Below, in pieces: positions 22,400 to 34,676 of a DNA stretch of 64,000 nt (positions are counted from its first letter, which is position 1; each line of letters begins with the position of its first letter). This stretch comes from Sabellastarte sp. h YS-2021 (taxonomy: Eukaryota > Annelida > Polychaeta > Sabellida > Sabellidae): the NCBI GenBank assembly GCA_964017235.1, contig OZ024936.1, forward strand, positions 36,292,040 through 36,356,039, given 5' to 3'. The notes under the pieces were generated by a model. It searched no databases. It had not been told where the DNA came from and saw nothing but the letters and a program-made list of their open reading frames with translations. The position numbers and the translations under genes were made by a program.

Positions 22400-24380
22400 C
22401 CGCCGTAGAAATTTCCTTGTGGACACGATAACTCAAAAACAAATTAATATTTTTTTTTCAAACTTGGTACACATGTTAAGGGTGCCCAAAGGAAGATCCC
22501 TATTTTAAGGTGACCTTAAACTCCCAGTAAAAAAGAACTTATGGCCACCTTAAGGTCAGAAATTGGACTTTTGGCCACTTAGAGGCCTGTAGGTCACAAA
22601 CTATGATGCTCAGCTGGCTGAAATTTTACCTGACAACACATTAATATGTTCTTAGTACATGTGCCGAAAATCACGACTTTAAGTTGAGGAGAAAATTGTG
22701 TTTGAGGCCCATAAATACCCCCACTTAGGGATTTTTTGCTATACTTTTCACATATTTTGCCCTATAATTTGGAAGTGGTAATTCTGATGAGTCTCAAACT
22801 GCGCTAGGTATAACTTTGATATGTAATCCTTGTCTGTAGAAAATTTTAGGGCTGTAGGTTTACCCAAAGGGGTCGACTTAAGGTCTCAAAAGTGCCCACA
22901 GAGACCCAATTTATGCACTTTTTGCCACTTTCAAGCACTGTAGCTTTCAAACTATGTCTCTCATCTAAGTTAAATGTCATCTGGGAATATATCTATGTGT
23001 TTTCTTATATGTGCCCCAACATTTAGGCCTTTAATAGACAGTTAACCCGTGTATCAGGACCATAAACACCCACCCGAGTGACCCTTATAAGACATTTTTC
23101 ACATCTTTTTCCCTGTAACTTGGAAATGGTAAGTCTGAGAAGTTTCAAACTGTATTAGATATATATTCTGTGTGTAATCTTAGTATGTAACAGATTTTAA
23201 GTCTGAAGCTTTAATTTTGAAGGTCAAATTGAGGTCTCTAAAAGGCTCCCAAAGACCCAATATTTGGACTTTTTGCTACTTTTAAGCCCTGTGACTGTCA
23301 AACTATGTGACTGATAGAGCTCAAATCCTATCTGGGAAGATATTAGTATGTTATTTTTATATGTGCCAAAAATTAAGGCTTTAAGAAGACATTTAACCTG
23401 TGTATGAGGACCATAAATCCCCACCCGAGTGACCATTTTTAGACATTTTTCACATATTTTTCCCTGTAACTTGGAAATGGTAAGTCTAAGAAGTTTCAAA
23501 CTGTATTAGATGCATGTTCTATGTGTAATCTTAGTATGTGACAAATTTTAAGTCTGAAGCTTTAATTTGAAGGCCACATTTAGGTCTCTAGAAGGCCCCA
23601 TAAAGACCCAGTATTTGGACCTTTTGCCAATTTTAAGGCCTGTGACTGTTAAACTATGTGACTGATAGAGCTGAAATCTCATCTGGGAATACATTGTTAT
23701 GTTCTTTTTACATGTGCCAAAAATCAAGGCTTCAAGTAGACATTTAACCTGTGTATGAGGACCTTAAACACCCACCTGAGTGACCCTTTTAAGACATTTT
23801 TCACATATTTTGCTCTGTAACTTGGAAATGGTAAGTCTGAGAAGTTTCAAACTTTATTAGATACATATTCTATGTGTAATCTTAGTATGTAACAAATTTT
23901 AAGTCTGAAGCTTTAATTTGAAAGCCACATCAAGATCTCTAAAAGGCCCACAGAGACCCAATATTTGGACTTTTTACCACCTTTAAGCCCTGTGACTGTT
24001 AAACTATGTGATTGATGGAGCTGAAATCCCATCTGGGAATACATTATTATGTCCTTTTTACATATGCCGAAAATCAAGGTTTTTAGTAGACATTTAACCT
24101 CTGTATGAGGGCCATAGACACTCGCCCAAGTGCCTTTTTGGACATTTTTTCCGTATTTTGCCCTGTTATTTGGAAATGCTTAGTGTGACAAGTCTTAAAC
24201 TGTATTATATATAATTTTTGTTTGTTATGTATGTCCCCCAAAAAGTTTCAGATCTGTAGTTTAATTGCTAAGGTCTCTTTAACAATTGTAAAATGCCCAC
24301 AGAAACCCAATTTATGGACATTATGCCACTTTAAAGCCCAGTAACTGTCAAACTATGTGGGTTATAGAGCTGAAATCTTT
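22400..24380. repeat. 351-bp tandem repeat (family F8), ~5.5 copies
   Basis: TTGGAAATGG or a variant recurs at about 22769, 23120, 23471, 23822 and 24170. Other blocks: GTAAGTCTGAGAAGTTTCAA, TTTAAGTCTGAAGCTTTAAT, GACCCAATATTTGGACTTTT, AAACTATGTGACTGATAGAG. Each unit looks like a dimer of two ~175-bp halves. Related, more diverged sequence appears in element A2 at 52920-53660. Confidence 0.85.
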
Positions 24381-25565
24381 GAATTTTTAAAAGGAAATGC
24401 CTGTCTATTTAAATTTTGAATATTAATAATGTTATGGCTATCTTAGTCTTTTAAGAACTTATTTTTGTGTGTTATACCTCTGCTTGCTGAGTTTTTAACT
24501 TTTAAAAATGAAACTGGTTAAATATATTCAAGTAGACAAAATGGACACTTTAAGTGAGCTTTAAGTCCCAATATTAATGAAATTATATCCTTATGTAGTA
24601 AAACTAGGGGATTTTTAACCCTCAACTAGCCCAGTTTTATTCAACTTGCCTCGGTTAATTTTGACACAGCTCCTACAGTTATGAACTCATTTCAGTTGAT
24701 AATCACATACTTAAAATTCTCAATTCTTTTTGTATTTGAGTACCCCTTTTATATAGATTGTTTGTTTACCATTTATGCTGTAGCACTCCATCTCTTTGTA
24801 GTCCCAACCCACATCCCCCACCCGGATTCCCCCCACCCACCTCTGGGACCTCCAGCTATATTGAGTGACACTAAATAAACAAAGGTATTTAATGATATCA
24901 GATGAGAAACAAAGAACTCAATGGGTTTGCAGATCTTGTGTAATAGTGAGAGAGATGTGGAGAAGGGGTGGGGGTGGGAGGTGGTGGGCTTCATTACATA
25001 TAACAAAAAGGGGAGTGAGAACTGAGATTGTGTCACATATTTAGGTTGCATATATATGGACCACATATATAGGTATAGAGGAAATGAATAACTGAAAACA
25101 ATTTGCAAATTCTAAAAATAATATAATAAAATAATAATATAAATAATTTTTTTTAAAATAATATTTTATTTGTGAACAAATATAGAAACAGATATGCGCT
25201 TTTGGGATTATGAATTTTAGAATGGACATTGAATCATCAATCATTTAAATACTTTGAAGGAAGATTGAAAAGTATGATGAGTTGAGTTAAAAATAATATT
25301 TTATTTGTCAACAAATATAGAAACAGATATGCTCTTTTGGGATTATTATTTTAGAATGGACATTCAATCATTTAAATACTTTGAAAATAGGTTTAGAGTT
25401 ATCATTGCAGGAAGATTGAAAATATAATTTGAGTTATGTATTCAGCGTCTGGGGATACACCATCTTCCTTGGGAAGATATAAACAGAGTAGATTGATGTG
25501 CTGAAGTTCATATAATAATGGGTAATTATGTTTTAAAAAATTCCCGATCAAAACCTGTGGCGTGA
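24381..25565. repeat. E1 interior with a ~133-bp tandem duplication
   Basis: Bases 25157-25260 and 25291-25385 are near copies (AATAATATTTTATTTGT, CAAATATAGAAACAGATATG, TTTAGAATGGACATT). The rest is AT-rich with a purine/pyrimidine-biased patch at 24810-24990. No gene. Confidence 0.6.
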
Positions 25566-25613
25566 GTGATGACCTGTCTGGGGATATGTTGGCGCCGAGT
25601 TGGCCCAATCTAG

Positions 25614-26620
25614 TTTACCAGGGGGTCAGACTGACGCAGAAGTATTTGTAAAAAGAAATATCAACATTTCGTCTATATATGAAGCAGTTCTTTATTTATT
25701 CCAATTTCAAAACAAAAATGGCTGTTTTCCGGTTGTTTACTTGTAACTGCGCATGCGTGGGGTGAAAAAGGTTCAGAGGTGAAGAGTTCGCGAGGTTACG
25801 AGGTCACGCATGCGCATTAGCGTTATTCAATTACTGAATCCACCAAAGGACACAATATTTTTTACTGTTACATGCAATAAAACAGCACTGAGGATATGCT
25901 GTATATTTTAAAATTTCTTGTAAGGCGAGAGCTACGCAGATGAGATCCATCTTAAGCGGCCAGTGTTATAATGTACCCTAGCAAACCTTACTCGAAACGT
26001 TATATATCGAAAGAAAACATGATCTCTGCAAGGACACAATTGGAAACAACGTCTCCAAACGATGACGAATACCTTGTGCATTGGGAGACACGTTCTACTA
26101 AATCTCGGAAACTCTTGAATTTTTAACCCCAGAAACCTCCCTGGAAAATACTAGCTGTAAAATTCGCAAATATTTACAGGGAATGTAGCAAAAACACTGT
26201 AACTCTGGAACTACTCAATGGATTTTTGTCAAATAAAAAGCAACATAAACTACAGTAATTTGTCTTTCAAACAGTATAATATGTTTGTAGGGTAAATAAA
26301 ATAATTTTTAGAAACTATCAACATACTATAAATTATGTCATTGGAAATTGAGTAGTGCTTCTGTTCATTTTTGCTACCTTAAAAATCGTCCCAAAATAAG
26401 GGAGAAAAAAACATATGAAAGTAAAGTTTATTTTTTGACTATTTTTCTTTACCCTGATGTACACAGTTGTACTTCAGATATCTTTATGAATATACAGCCA
26501 TGTACAATGTACTGTAATTTTTCCAAAGTGATAAATCAAATTTATTGCTTTTTAGTAACTGAACATATCTAAACATTATTTCTTGAAGAAAATATGGCAA
26601 AATATTGCTTGTACCAAATT
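25614..26620. other. Non-coding DNA with two inverted NRF-1-like sites
   Basis: TGCGCATGCGTG (25748-25759) and its exact reverse complement CACGCATGCGCA (25805-25816) flank a CpG-containing 45-bp spacer. The NRF-1 consensus is YGCGCAYGCGCR. In this AT-rich context this could be a promoter core, perhaps of EXT1 (about 8.9 kb downstream) or a divergent gene, but no transcript evidence is visible. The rest to 26620 is featureless. Confidence 0.35.
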
Positions 26621-26633
26621 TTTAGTGGCCCAC

Positions 26634-27690
26634 GGGGTACATGGTACCCCACATTTCACAACTCTTAACACTCTAACACTGGCTTTGCAAGGCATTTCTG
26701 TGTTATTTATGGCCACCCCACTGGGGGATGGACATATTATTTTTGCTTTTTCCGCCGTCCGGCGTCACACTTGGTTTCCAGACATTTTAGGCAACAGTTC
26801 TTATCCTATCTTTACCAAATTTGGCATGTAGGTTTATGGGGTTAATAGCTTGCATGGGATTGCTTTTGGTGATGATAGCTCTATAGCTAACTGAGTAATA
26901 GCTACTTTGCTACTTTTGAGTATCTCTTTGGTTTCCAGACATTTTAAGGAATGCTATTAAGCCTATCTTTCTGAAAATTGGTATGGAGGTTCATTCGGTT
27001 AATAGCTTGTATGGGATGGCTTTTGGGGGAATTGCTTCATAGATCAGTGAGTAATTAATTAAATAAATGAGTAATTGGCTATTTTGAGTACTGAAAAAGG
27101 CAAATGTGCTCATATCTCCTAAACCGTGCGAGATAGAGCAATTTCGTTGAAATTTTCGACCCACAGGGTATCTAAGCAATGTACTCTTGGCAATTTTCAA
27201 AAAATTTCCCCTCCCCAAAATGGCGGCCAATTTGTATTTTCGAATTTCTGCCAAAAATGGCAATACACGAATTTGCTTCTATCTCCTTAACCGTGTGAGA
27301 TAGAACGATTTCGTCGAAATTTTTGACCCACAGGGTATCTGAGCAATGTACTCTTGGCAATTTCAAAAAATTTTCCCCTCCCCCAAAATGGCGGCCATTT
27401 TGAATTTTCGAATTTTTGCCAAAAATGGCAAAACACAAAATTGCTTCTATCTCCTTAACCGTGCGAGATAGAGCGATTTCGTCGAAATTTTCGACCCACA
27501 GGGTATCTAAGAAATGTACTCTTGACATTTTTCAAAAAATTTTCCCCTCCCCACATATGGCGGCCATTTTGAATTTTCGAATTTTTGCCAAAAATAGAAA
27601 AACAGAAATTTGCTTCTATCTTCTTAGCCGTGCAAGATAGAGTGATTTCGTCAACATTTTCAACCCAACCAATGCAAAAAGGCATGAAGC
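26634..27690. mobile_element. Decayed Helitron-like repeat block
   Basis: It opens with a GGGGTAC/GTACCCC hairpin (26634-26650) and a second CCCC/GGGG structure near 26712-26730. Two units with TTTGGTTTCCAGACATTTTA (about 26770-27000) precede about three and a half units of an F1-like repeat (27088-27680) sharing AACCGTGCGAGATAGAG, CGACCCACAGGGTATCTAAG and AAAATGGCGGCCATTTTGAA, period about 165 bp. The end is not defined. Confidence 0.55.
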
Positions 27691-28326
27691 TGAAATAATT
27701 TACATGTACACTAATAAATATTTAAGCATCATTGATATATTTTACAAATGAAACAGGGTCTTGTAAGACTACTATACAGTTTTGGCAAAAGGTTCATGGG
27801 GTGGACATTACACATGATAATGTGTGTTCTTCCATGCTATCCTGTTTCTATTCATATGTCGCAGCTACCATCAACAGGGCGTCCTATTTCTAGTTGTCTA
27901 TTATTTTCCTACCGTGCAGTTTAACCAGAGTGGGTCAAGCCTAACTGACCCTCAAAAATTTGCATTGACCCCCGGTTTTTATGTCAGCTGACTTGTCAGT
28001 CGGCTGACATTATGTCGTCACTCTGCGGCGTGGGCGTACACGTCTGCGTCCGTGTGAACAACTTCTCCAAAACTACAAGGCCTAGAGACATGCTATTTTT
28101 TTAAAAGATACCTCATCTATCGAGGATGAAAAATTGTTCAAGGCATGCAAATCTGTCTGTTCGTCTGTTTGCTAGAGACATTATAATGGAGGTACCCCCA
28201 CCAAAAGTGTGAAAATTTCAACACTTCATCACAATTTTCTCAGTGACTATTGCAGGGATTTCTCTCATATCTCGCATATATGTACCAGGCCAGAGGTAGA
28301 TTCTCTTACGTGAGTGTGAGACCTGG

Positions 28327-29420
28327 GCCCGGATTTACAAAGATTCTTAAACTTAAATTCATGTTAAAACTCACCTATAAACTCATCTTTATGAGTTTAT
28401 GCTCAAACTCAAACTTTTCACATTACAGAAAATTCTTAAACTTAAACTCGCCTATAAACTCAGACATAAACTCATTGTCTGAGTTTATGCTTAAATTCAC
28501 ATTTGTTGGTATTTTTGAAAATTCTCAGGCTGAGATTATGCTTAAACTCAACTAAAAATTTGAGTTTGCACCAGTGTAGACTCAAGAAATGAGTTTATGA
28601 TCAATTAATGACAGTAAAGCTGAACCATAATACCTTTTGGAGAAATTTACTCCTGCAATTTGATTATGGGCCATATTGACAAAGATGTTACTTGTTATGT
28701 GTCAAGATTCACCCATTTGTCTTAAATTACTACTAAGAACAATGCAAAAATTAATTTCTTGTGCACTTCAAAATAAACCACAGTGGCGATTATTCATAGA
28801 GAACACCCTTATGGCACTCAGGTTAAATTCATATGTATACATAAGCTGAAGATTGTAGTTTTTTAATTAATTGAGAAAACAAAAAACATAACAATAATGA
28901 TAAGACTCGAAACATGATTGAACTTGTAAGATAACATTTGTACAGTTTTGCAAAAAAAGTCAAACAAAAATCTTTGTACATACATAAAAAGACCAAAACA
29001 TAAATTAATGTAGTCATTCTAAAATCCATGTTAAAAAACATCATGGTCTTGGGGTTTTTTAGTATTTGTAAAATTTTAAGTGAAGTTTACAAAAAAATTT
29101 GTGCAGATGCTGCAATGTAACATGAAAACCCTCTACTGTAATTAGTATAAAGCCTCTGTGTTGTTCAGCAGCTATAAACTCTAGACTGAGTTTATGCATG
29201 AGTTTATGCATGAGTTTATGAATGAGTTTATGTGTGAGTTTAAGAATTGCTTTGGTATTAACCAATGAAATGCTTGCTTACATATAAACTGAGTTTAACT
29301 TTATTCTCACCTGAGATTACTTTTGAAAATACCAATTTTAGCATAATCTCACGTGAGACAAAAACTGAGATTATGTGTCTGAGTTTAAGCATGAGTTTAA
29401 GAATCTTTGTAAATCCGGGC
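28327..29420. mobile_element. 1.09-kb MITE with GCCCGG termini
   Basis: Terminal inverted repeats of about 28 bp start GCCCGGATTTACAAAGATTC. The flanking repeat CCTGG (28322-28326, 29421-29425) is present once in the empty copies at about 47090 and 61115 of the same host sequence, so the insertion and its 5-bp target duplication are clear. Both arms carry clusters of AAACTCA / TGAGTTTATG units in opposite orientation. No transposase. Superfamily not assigned. Confidence 0.85.
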
Positions 29421-29499
29421 CCTGGATCTGTCTTATTTTTTTTTAATAAATTTTTTAAAATAATTTTTAATGCATTAAAATTCATGAAATCATGCACTA

Positions 29500-30990
29500 A
29501 ATCACTTATAACTTGAAAAGTGTTGCATTTAGAGCATTTTGTTAAAATATGTTATTCAGCTACTTTTTTCAGAGCTACAACATGGTGAGTAACTTGGGTG
29601 TCTATCTCAATAGCTAACTGAGTAATAGCTACTTTTTGGGCTTTTCAGTAACTTCCATCATGAGTAAAACCACTTGTAACTTGAAAACTATTGCATTTAG
29701 AGAATTTCGTATTAATATGTTATTCAGCTACTTTTGGGTCAGCTATAACATAGTAAAATTTCAGACCTGTAGCTCATGGCATAGCTGAGTAATAGCTACT
29801 TTTAGGTTATCACTGTTGAGTAAATCACTTATAACTTGAAAACTTTTGCATTTAGAGTATTTTGTTTCATATGTTATTCACCTATTTTGGGGTCAGCTAT
29901 AACATAGTGAAGTTCCAGACCTGTGGCTCATTGCATAGCTGAGTAATAGTTACTTTGAAGTTCTCACTGTTGAGTAAATCAGTTGTAATTGGAAAACTAT
30001 TGCATTTACAGAAATTTGTGGAAATATGTTATTCAGCTACTTTTGGGCCAGCTATAACTAGTGTTGGTATCGAATAATAATATGCATATCGATATCAAAC
30101 CATATTTTTACCTTCTGTATCGATCGATATTGAAATATCGGGGCATGAGATGCTTTCCTTTGGGACACCTTCCAAACTCTTTTGCGAGGTTTGGTATTTC
30201 CCGAAACATAAACAAATATGGCGTTTCCGCTTAAGCGTTAAGTGAAAGTTTACAAAAATAATATGAAAACCAATGTATTCTTCAAATATTTTCCTTTATT
30301 TGAATGAAAAACCCCATATTTGTACCTATTAAGTAGTATATTTCGATATTGATATGGCACTCTACATTATTGATATCGGCAAATTTAATGTGAATCGATA
30401 AATATTTCAATATCGATAAACAATACCAGCACTAGCTATAACATAGTGAAATTACAGACCTGTAGCTCATGGCACAACTGAGCAATAGCTATTTTCACGT
30501 ACTGACTGTCGAGTAAATCAGTTGTAACTTGAAAAATATTGCATTTGGAGTATTTTGTTAAAATATGTTGTTCACCTACTTTTGGGTCAGCTATAACATA
30601 GTGAAATTACAGACCTATAGCTCTGGCATAGCTGAGCAATAGCTATTTTCAGGTTCTCACTATTGAGTAAATCAGTTGTAACTGAAAACTATTGCATTTA
30701 CAGTATTTTGCTTAAATATGTTGTTCACCTATTTTTGGGTCAGCTATAATATAGTAAAAATTCAGACTTGTAGCTCATTGCATAGCTGAGTAATAGCTAA
30801 TTTGAGGTTATCACTGTTGAGTAAATCAGTTGTAACTTGAAAACTATTACATTTAGAGTATTTTGTTTAAATATGTTATTCACATAATTTTTGGTCAGTT
30901 ATAACATAGTGAAATTGCAGACCTCTATGTCATTGCATAGCTGAGCAATAGCTACTTTCAGGTTCTCACTATTGAGTAAATCATTGTATC
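29500..30990. repeat. 155-bp tandem repeat (family F4), ~7 copies
   Basis: Blocks: TAACTTGAAAACTATTGCAT, TTAGAGTATTTTGTT, ATATGTTATTCA(C/G)CTACTTTTGGG, AGCTATAACATAGTGAAATT, CATAGCTGAGTAATAGCTAC, CACTGTTGAGTAAATCA. It is interrupted by the 30059-30434 MITE. Further arrays: 45700-46370, 47100-47980, 48720-49010, 59570-59890 and 61150-63230. Confidence 0.9.
30059..30434. mobile_element. hAT-type MITE, 376 bp, 8-bp TSD
   Basis: The target duplication GCTATAAC (30051-30058 and 30435-30442) interrupts an F4 repeat unit. TIRs are TAGTGTTGGTAT and TAGTGCTGGTAT. The interior is rich in ATCGATAT. A 3'-end fragment of the same family, ending CCAGCCCTA, lies at about 34030-34142. An 8-bp duplication with TAGTG/CACTA ends fits hAT. 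Confidence 0.9.
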
Positions 30991-31079
30991 CACTGGATAG
31001 CCGTAGTGTGTAGAGAGATTTCACCATTACCGCTCTAACGAAAAAAATATTATAGCTAGCCTTCTCAAGTTTGCAGGAT

Positions 31080-32790
31080 ATATTAATAACCATAAAATGT
31101 TGCCTGGGAATATTTTTGGCCTCATTTTGAAAAACAAGATGGCCGCCAGGGACATTTATTCGACTTTAAACAAGGACTTTTGTTGGCCCTCTAGAGCAAA
31201 GGGTATTTTACGTAGAGATCTCAAATTCGCAGGATATGTTCCTCATTATAAAATCTTGACTGGGAATATTTTTGACCTCATTTTGAAAAAACAAGATGGC
31301 CGCCACAGGCGTTTCTTTGTCAGTCATGAAAAGTGCTTATATCTCCCTTATTATTGGTCCTAGAGGTTCGGGATGGTAAACCAACCTGTAGGAAATCATG
31401 GGCTGCGGATCTTTTGGTGTGGTCAGATTTGACCTTTGGACCCCTCCTTGAAGGTCAAATGAGGATAGCCAAACTTAAAAGTGCTTATAACTCACTTATT
31501 ATTGGTCCTAGAGGTTTGGGATGGTAAACAGACATATAGGAAATTATGGGCTCTGAATCTGTTGATGGGGTTCGATTTGACCTTGGACCCCCTTCTTCAA
31601 GGTCAAATGAGGATAGCCAAACTAAAAAGTGCTTATAACTCGCTTATTATTGGTCTTAGAGGTTTGGGATGGTAAACCAACATATAGGAAATCATGGGCT
31701 GGGATTCTTTGGTGTGGTCAGATTTGACCTTGGACCCCTCCTTCAAGGTCAGACGAGGATAGTCAAACTTAAAATTGCTTATAACTCGCTTATTATTGGT
31801 CGTACAGGTTTGGGATGGTAAACCAACCTACAGGAAATCATGGGCTGGAAATCATTTGGTGTGGTCGGATCTGACCTTGAACCCCTCCTTCAAGGTCAAA
31901 CAAATATAGCGAAACTTAAAAGTGCCTATAACTCGCTTATTATTGGTTCTAGAGGTTTGGGATGGTAAACCATCCTATAGGAAATCGTGGGCTGGGAATC
32001 TTTTGGTGTGGTCAGCTTTGACCTTTGGACCCCTCCTTCAAGGTCAAACGAGGATAGCCAAACTTAAAAGTGCTTATAACTCGCTTATTATTGGTCCTAG
32101 AGGTTTGGGGTGGTAAACAGACATAGGAAATCATGGGCTGGGAATCTGTTGATGTGGTCCGATTTGACCTTGGACCCCTTCTTCAAGGTCAAACGAGGAT
32201 AGCCAAACTTAAAAGTGCTTATAACTCGCTTATTATTGGTCTTAGAGGTTTGGGATGGTAAACCAACATATAGGAAATCATGGGCTGGGATTCTTTTGGT
32301 GTGGTAAGATTTGACCTTGGACCCCTCCTTCAAGGTCAGACGAGGATAGCCAAACTTAAAATTGCTTATAACTCGCTTATTATTGGTCCTACAGGTTTGG
32401 GATGGTTAACCAACCTACAGGAAATCATGGGCTGGGAATCATTTGGTGTGGTGGGATTTGACCTTGGACCCCTCCTTCAAGGTCAAACAAAGATAGCGAA
32501 ACTTAAAAGTGCCTATAACTCGCTTATTATTGGTTCTAGAGGTTTGGGATGGTAAACCATCCTATAGGAAATCATGGGCTGGGAATCTTTTGGTGTGGTC
32601 AGATTTGACCTTTGGACTCCTCCTTCAAGGTCAAATAAGGACAGCCAAACTTAAAAGTGCTTATAACTCGATTATTGGTCCTAGAGGTTTGGGATGGTAA
32701 ACCAACCTATAGGAAATCATGGGCTGGGAATGTTTTTGTGTGGTTGGATTTGACCTTGGACCCCTTCAAGGTTGTACGAGGATACTGCAT
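31080..32790. repeat. ~148-bp tandem repeat (family F7), ~9 copies
   Basis: Unit starts such as GTGCTTATAACTCGCTTATT at 31481 and 31629 give the period. Blocks: ATTGGTCCTAGAGGTTTGGG, AGGAAATCATGGGCTGGGAA, TCAGATTTGACCTTTGGACC, CTTCAAGGTCAAACGAGGAT. Repeated 64-91-residue ORFs ending in GPRGLGW reflect the unit, not genes. Bases 31080-31330 are two longer relatives containing AACAAGATGGCCGCCA. Same family at 49090-50090 and 63225-63780. Confidence 0.9.
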
Positions 32791-33084
32791 TTGCAGTATT
32801 TCTTTAAATATGTTTTAACCTACTTTTTACACTTAATCAGTTACCTTGATACTTTCCTTCATAATACCATTTGCAGGGCACAATTTTTGTGTCCTTTTCT
32901 TCTGTCAGCTTCAGATTTTCTTTTGAACATGCTGTTCAATTACCATTTACTGTACTTCTGTACAGCACTTTCCCTGATAATTATGCTTTCCTCTCATTAT
33001 TACCTTCATAAATCAAAAACACTCAGTCAGCTGACACAGTGCCCGTTCACAGGCACTCTCCTCTTGTCTTCCTTCACTTCTACT

Positions 33085-33990
33085 CTAAAACTCAAGACAC
33101 ACAGTCAGCTGACACAGAGCCTGTTTCTTGGATTCCATAAGGTGTAGAACGTTGATACTTGGTAGGGACATTGGTTAGGGGGTGTAGGTGTGCATTGTTG
33201 TGTGACCTTTAACTTTGGTTCTGCCAAAGTGTGTTCACCTGCCATATATGAGACATCTTTGAAAGACCTTTCTCTTATGACAAAGATATATGGATTGCTG
33301 CAACTGATTATTATATGCACTTTTACATAATTGTGCTATTTCCATTGACAGCTATTTTCTAGTTAATAAATTTTACAGCTTCATAGTTTTTAGTTTACTT
33401 ATGCTGTCATCTTGCTATTGAATTGTGTTGCTTTTTATACTTTATCTTTACATACATTTTCTTTCTTTTAGATGTTATTTTTCTATTTAAATATTATTTA
33501 TAGTTTTGTATAACTGAAACTGCTCTGAAAGTATCCCGATCTTTGTACTATTTCTCTACTTCTATATCTCATGGTGTTGAAAACTATTTCTCCAGGCTGT
33601 GGGGTACGGGCTAGTGGTAAAGACGGCAAACCGGATAGTTGGTTTCTATTCGATTCATATAAACGTAAACGAGATCCGGTGACAAAAGTCCAAGAACCGG
33701 TTCCCGAAATGTCACATATTTCACCTCAAACGTATAAAATATTTCACAAAAACGTGTAATATTTTGCTAATATACAGTGAAATAATATCCAAAATATCAG
33801 ATTTTATCAAAAAAATAAACAGCATTTCAGTTGAAGTAATTGTTCATGTACGCGTGGAGAAGATTTTACAGTGTGACTACAGTTTGGTGTATACTAATTC
33901 GAACGAATCCGGTTTCCGCCGAATTTTTCTTTTCGGGACCCGGTTTCCATATTTACTTTCGATCGTAACACTAGTACGGGCATCTCTGAT
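33085..33990. mobile_element. Second C-type 3' end, then 3' part of family D element (D3)
   Basis: GTCAGCTGAC (33104-33113) and CTTG (33127-33130) form another C-type terminus. From 33131 the sequence matches the 3' part of D1 (38530-39811): CATAAGGTGTAG, GGGACATTGG, ATATATGGATTGCTGCAA and finally GGCTGTGGGGTACGGGC with ATCTCTGAT. It is split by the hAT MITE 33612-33973. Confidence 0.65.
33612..33973 (+). mobile_element. hAT-type MITE, 362 bp, 8-bp TSD
   Basis: The target duplication GTACGGGC (33604-33611, 33974-33981) is present once in the uninterrupted copy of the host repeat at about 59540. Ends are TAGTGGTAAAG and TAACACTA. This intact copy is the reference for the split copy at 40296-47049. 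It has no transposase; the short ORFs at its ends are chance. Confidence 0.9.
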
Positions 33991-34142
33991 ACTGTTTTTC
34001 ACTTTATATTAGTGGAAGACCGCAAAAATGCATCTGTTTTATAGTCTGTTCCGATGTTAATACTATACCCTACATTATCAACATCGGCATATTTAGCAAG
34101 AATTGATAAATATTTCAATATCGATAAACAACACCAGCCCTA

Positions 34143-34616
34143 ATTAACATCTAACCTTGACGTTCATGGGCACTGATTGCTTGTTTTAACACTTCTGTTA
34201 ATTCTGTTTGAGGAGGGGTGGGGGTGGGTGGGAAGAGTTCTCGGTCATCTCTCCTAAAATATGAATAGGCAAGGTGTGAACTTAAGCAACTTAGACAACT
34301 TAAATATTCATAGAAATGTACCTTTATGTGGAAATAAAACAAATCTAAATTTTTGAAAGTTTTTTTACAAAACTGATAAAACTACATTGGGCTTACTGTT
34401 TTAGAGTGTGCATTTAAATACTTTGAGCCAGCATCAAATTTGTAATTGCAAATAAAGTAATGAAAAATGAATATTATGAATAGAGTTTGATATTTGTTGT
34501 AGTTTTCTGTGACATGGTATTTCACAAGGACAATTTTAAGAGAAGTTCACACAATATAATACTCATCATCTCCTCTAACAGTTGGGCTATAGTCATTGCT
34601 GTTTTGTCTATTTTAG
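34143..34616. other. Intronic or 5'-flanking sequence before EXT1 coding exon
   Basis: Unique sequence ending in a good acceptor, GTTTTGTCTATTTTAG (34601-34616). If used, an upstream non-coding exon of EXT1 lies to the left, perhaps outside this window. Confidence 0.5.
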
Positions 34617-34676
34617 GAATCATGATTAAAGAGATATAGGTGGCACTGAAGAAGGTTCAATGAGGTGGCACATTCG
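34617..34676 (+). other. EXT1: EXT1 5' UTR part of the exon
   Basis: Between the predicted acceptor (AG 34615-34616) and ATG 34677. It contains an upstream ATG at 34660 that opens a short out-of-frame reading ending at a TAG near 34700, overlapping the main start. Confidence 0.55.

Larger units (their letters stand above)
22347..25613 (+). mobile_element. Helitron-like element E1, 351-bp tandem-repeat core
   Basis: The 5' hairpin (22349-22376) has ATATCCCC/GGGGATAT plus GAC/GTC around a GAAA loop. TATCCCCAGAC (22350-22360) is matched exactly by its reverse complement GTCTGGGGATA at 25576-25586, about 27 bp before the 3' end. A 3' hairpin TTGGcGCC/GGCCCAA (25589-25608) is followed by CTAG (25610-25613) and T. 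The core is the F8 351-bp array. A second copy of the 3' end is at 7721-7769. No protein-coding sequence. Confidence 0.75.
27981..33066 (+). mobile_element. Helitron-like element C1
   Basis: The 5' hairpin 27981-28010 pairs ATGTCAGC with GCTGACAT plus an inner GAC/GTC. The 3' region has the arm GTCAGCTGAC (33026-33035), a GTGCCCG/(C)GGCAC hairpin (33039-33055) and the end CTTG (33063-33066) before T. The interior runs: conserved 5' unit (28011-28320), F4 155-bp repeats (29500-30990), F7 ~148-bp repeats (31480-32790), conserved 3' unit (32790-33066). Two MITEs interrupt it (28327-29420, 30059-30434). The same order of parts is seen in C2 and C3. No ORF for a replicase. Confidence 0.75.

Noticed and set aside
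24810..24880. C-rich/T-rich patch as a regulatory element
   Set aside because: Simple polypyrimidine bias within element E1; nothing else supports function.
31333..32700. Repeated 64-91-residue ORFs ending GPRGLGW as a gene family
   Set aside because: They follow the ~148-bp F7 tandem unit and appear again in C2; repeat shadows.
34665..34676. Upstream in-frame start for EXT1
   Set aside because: The codon is GTG; ATG 34677 matches the conserved EXT1 N-terminus.
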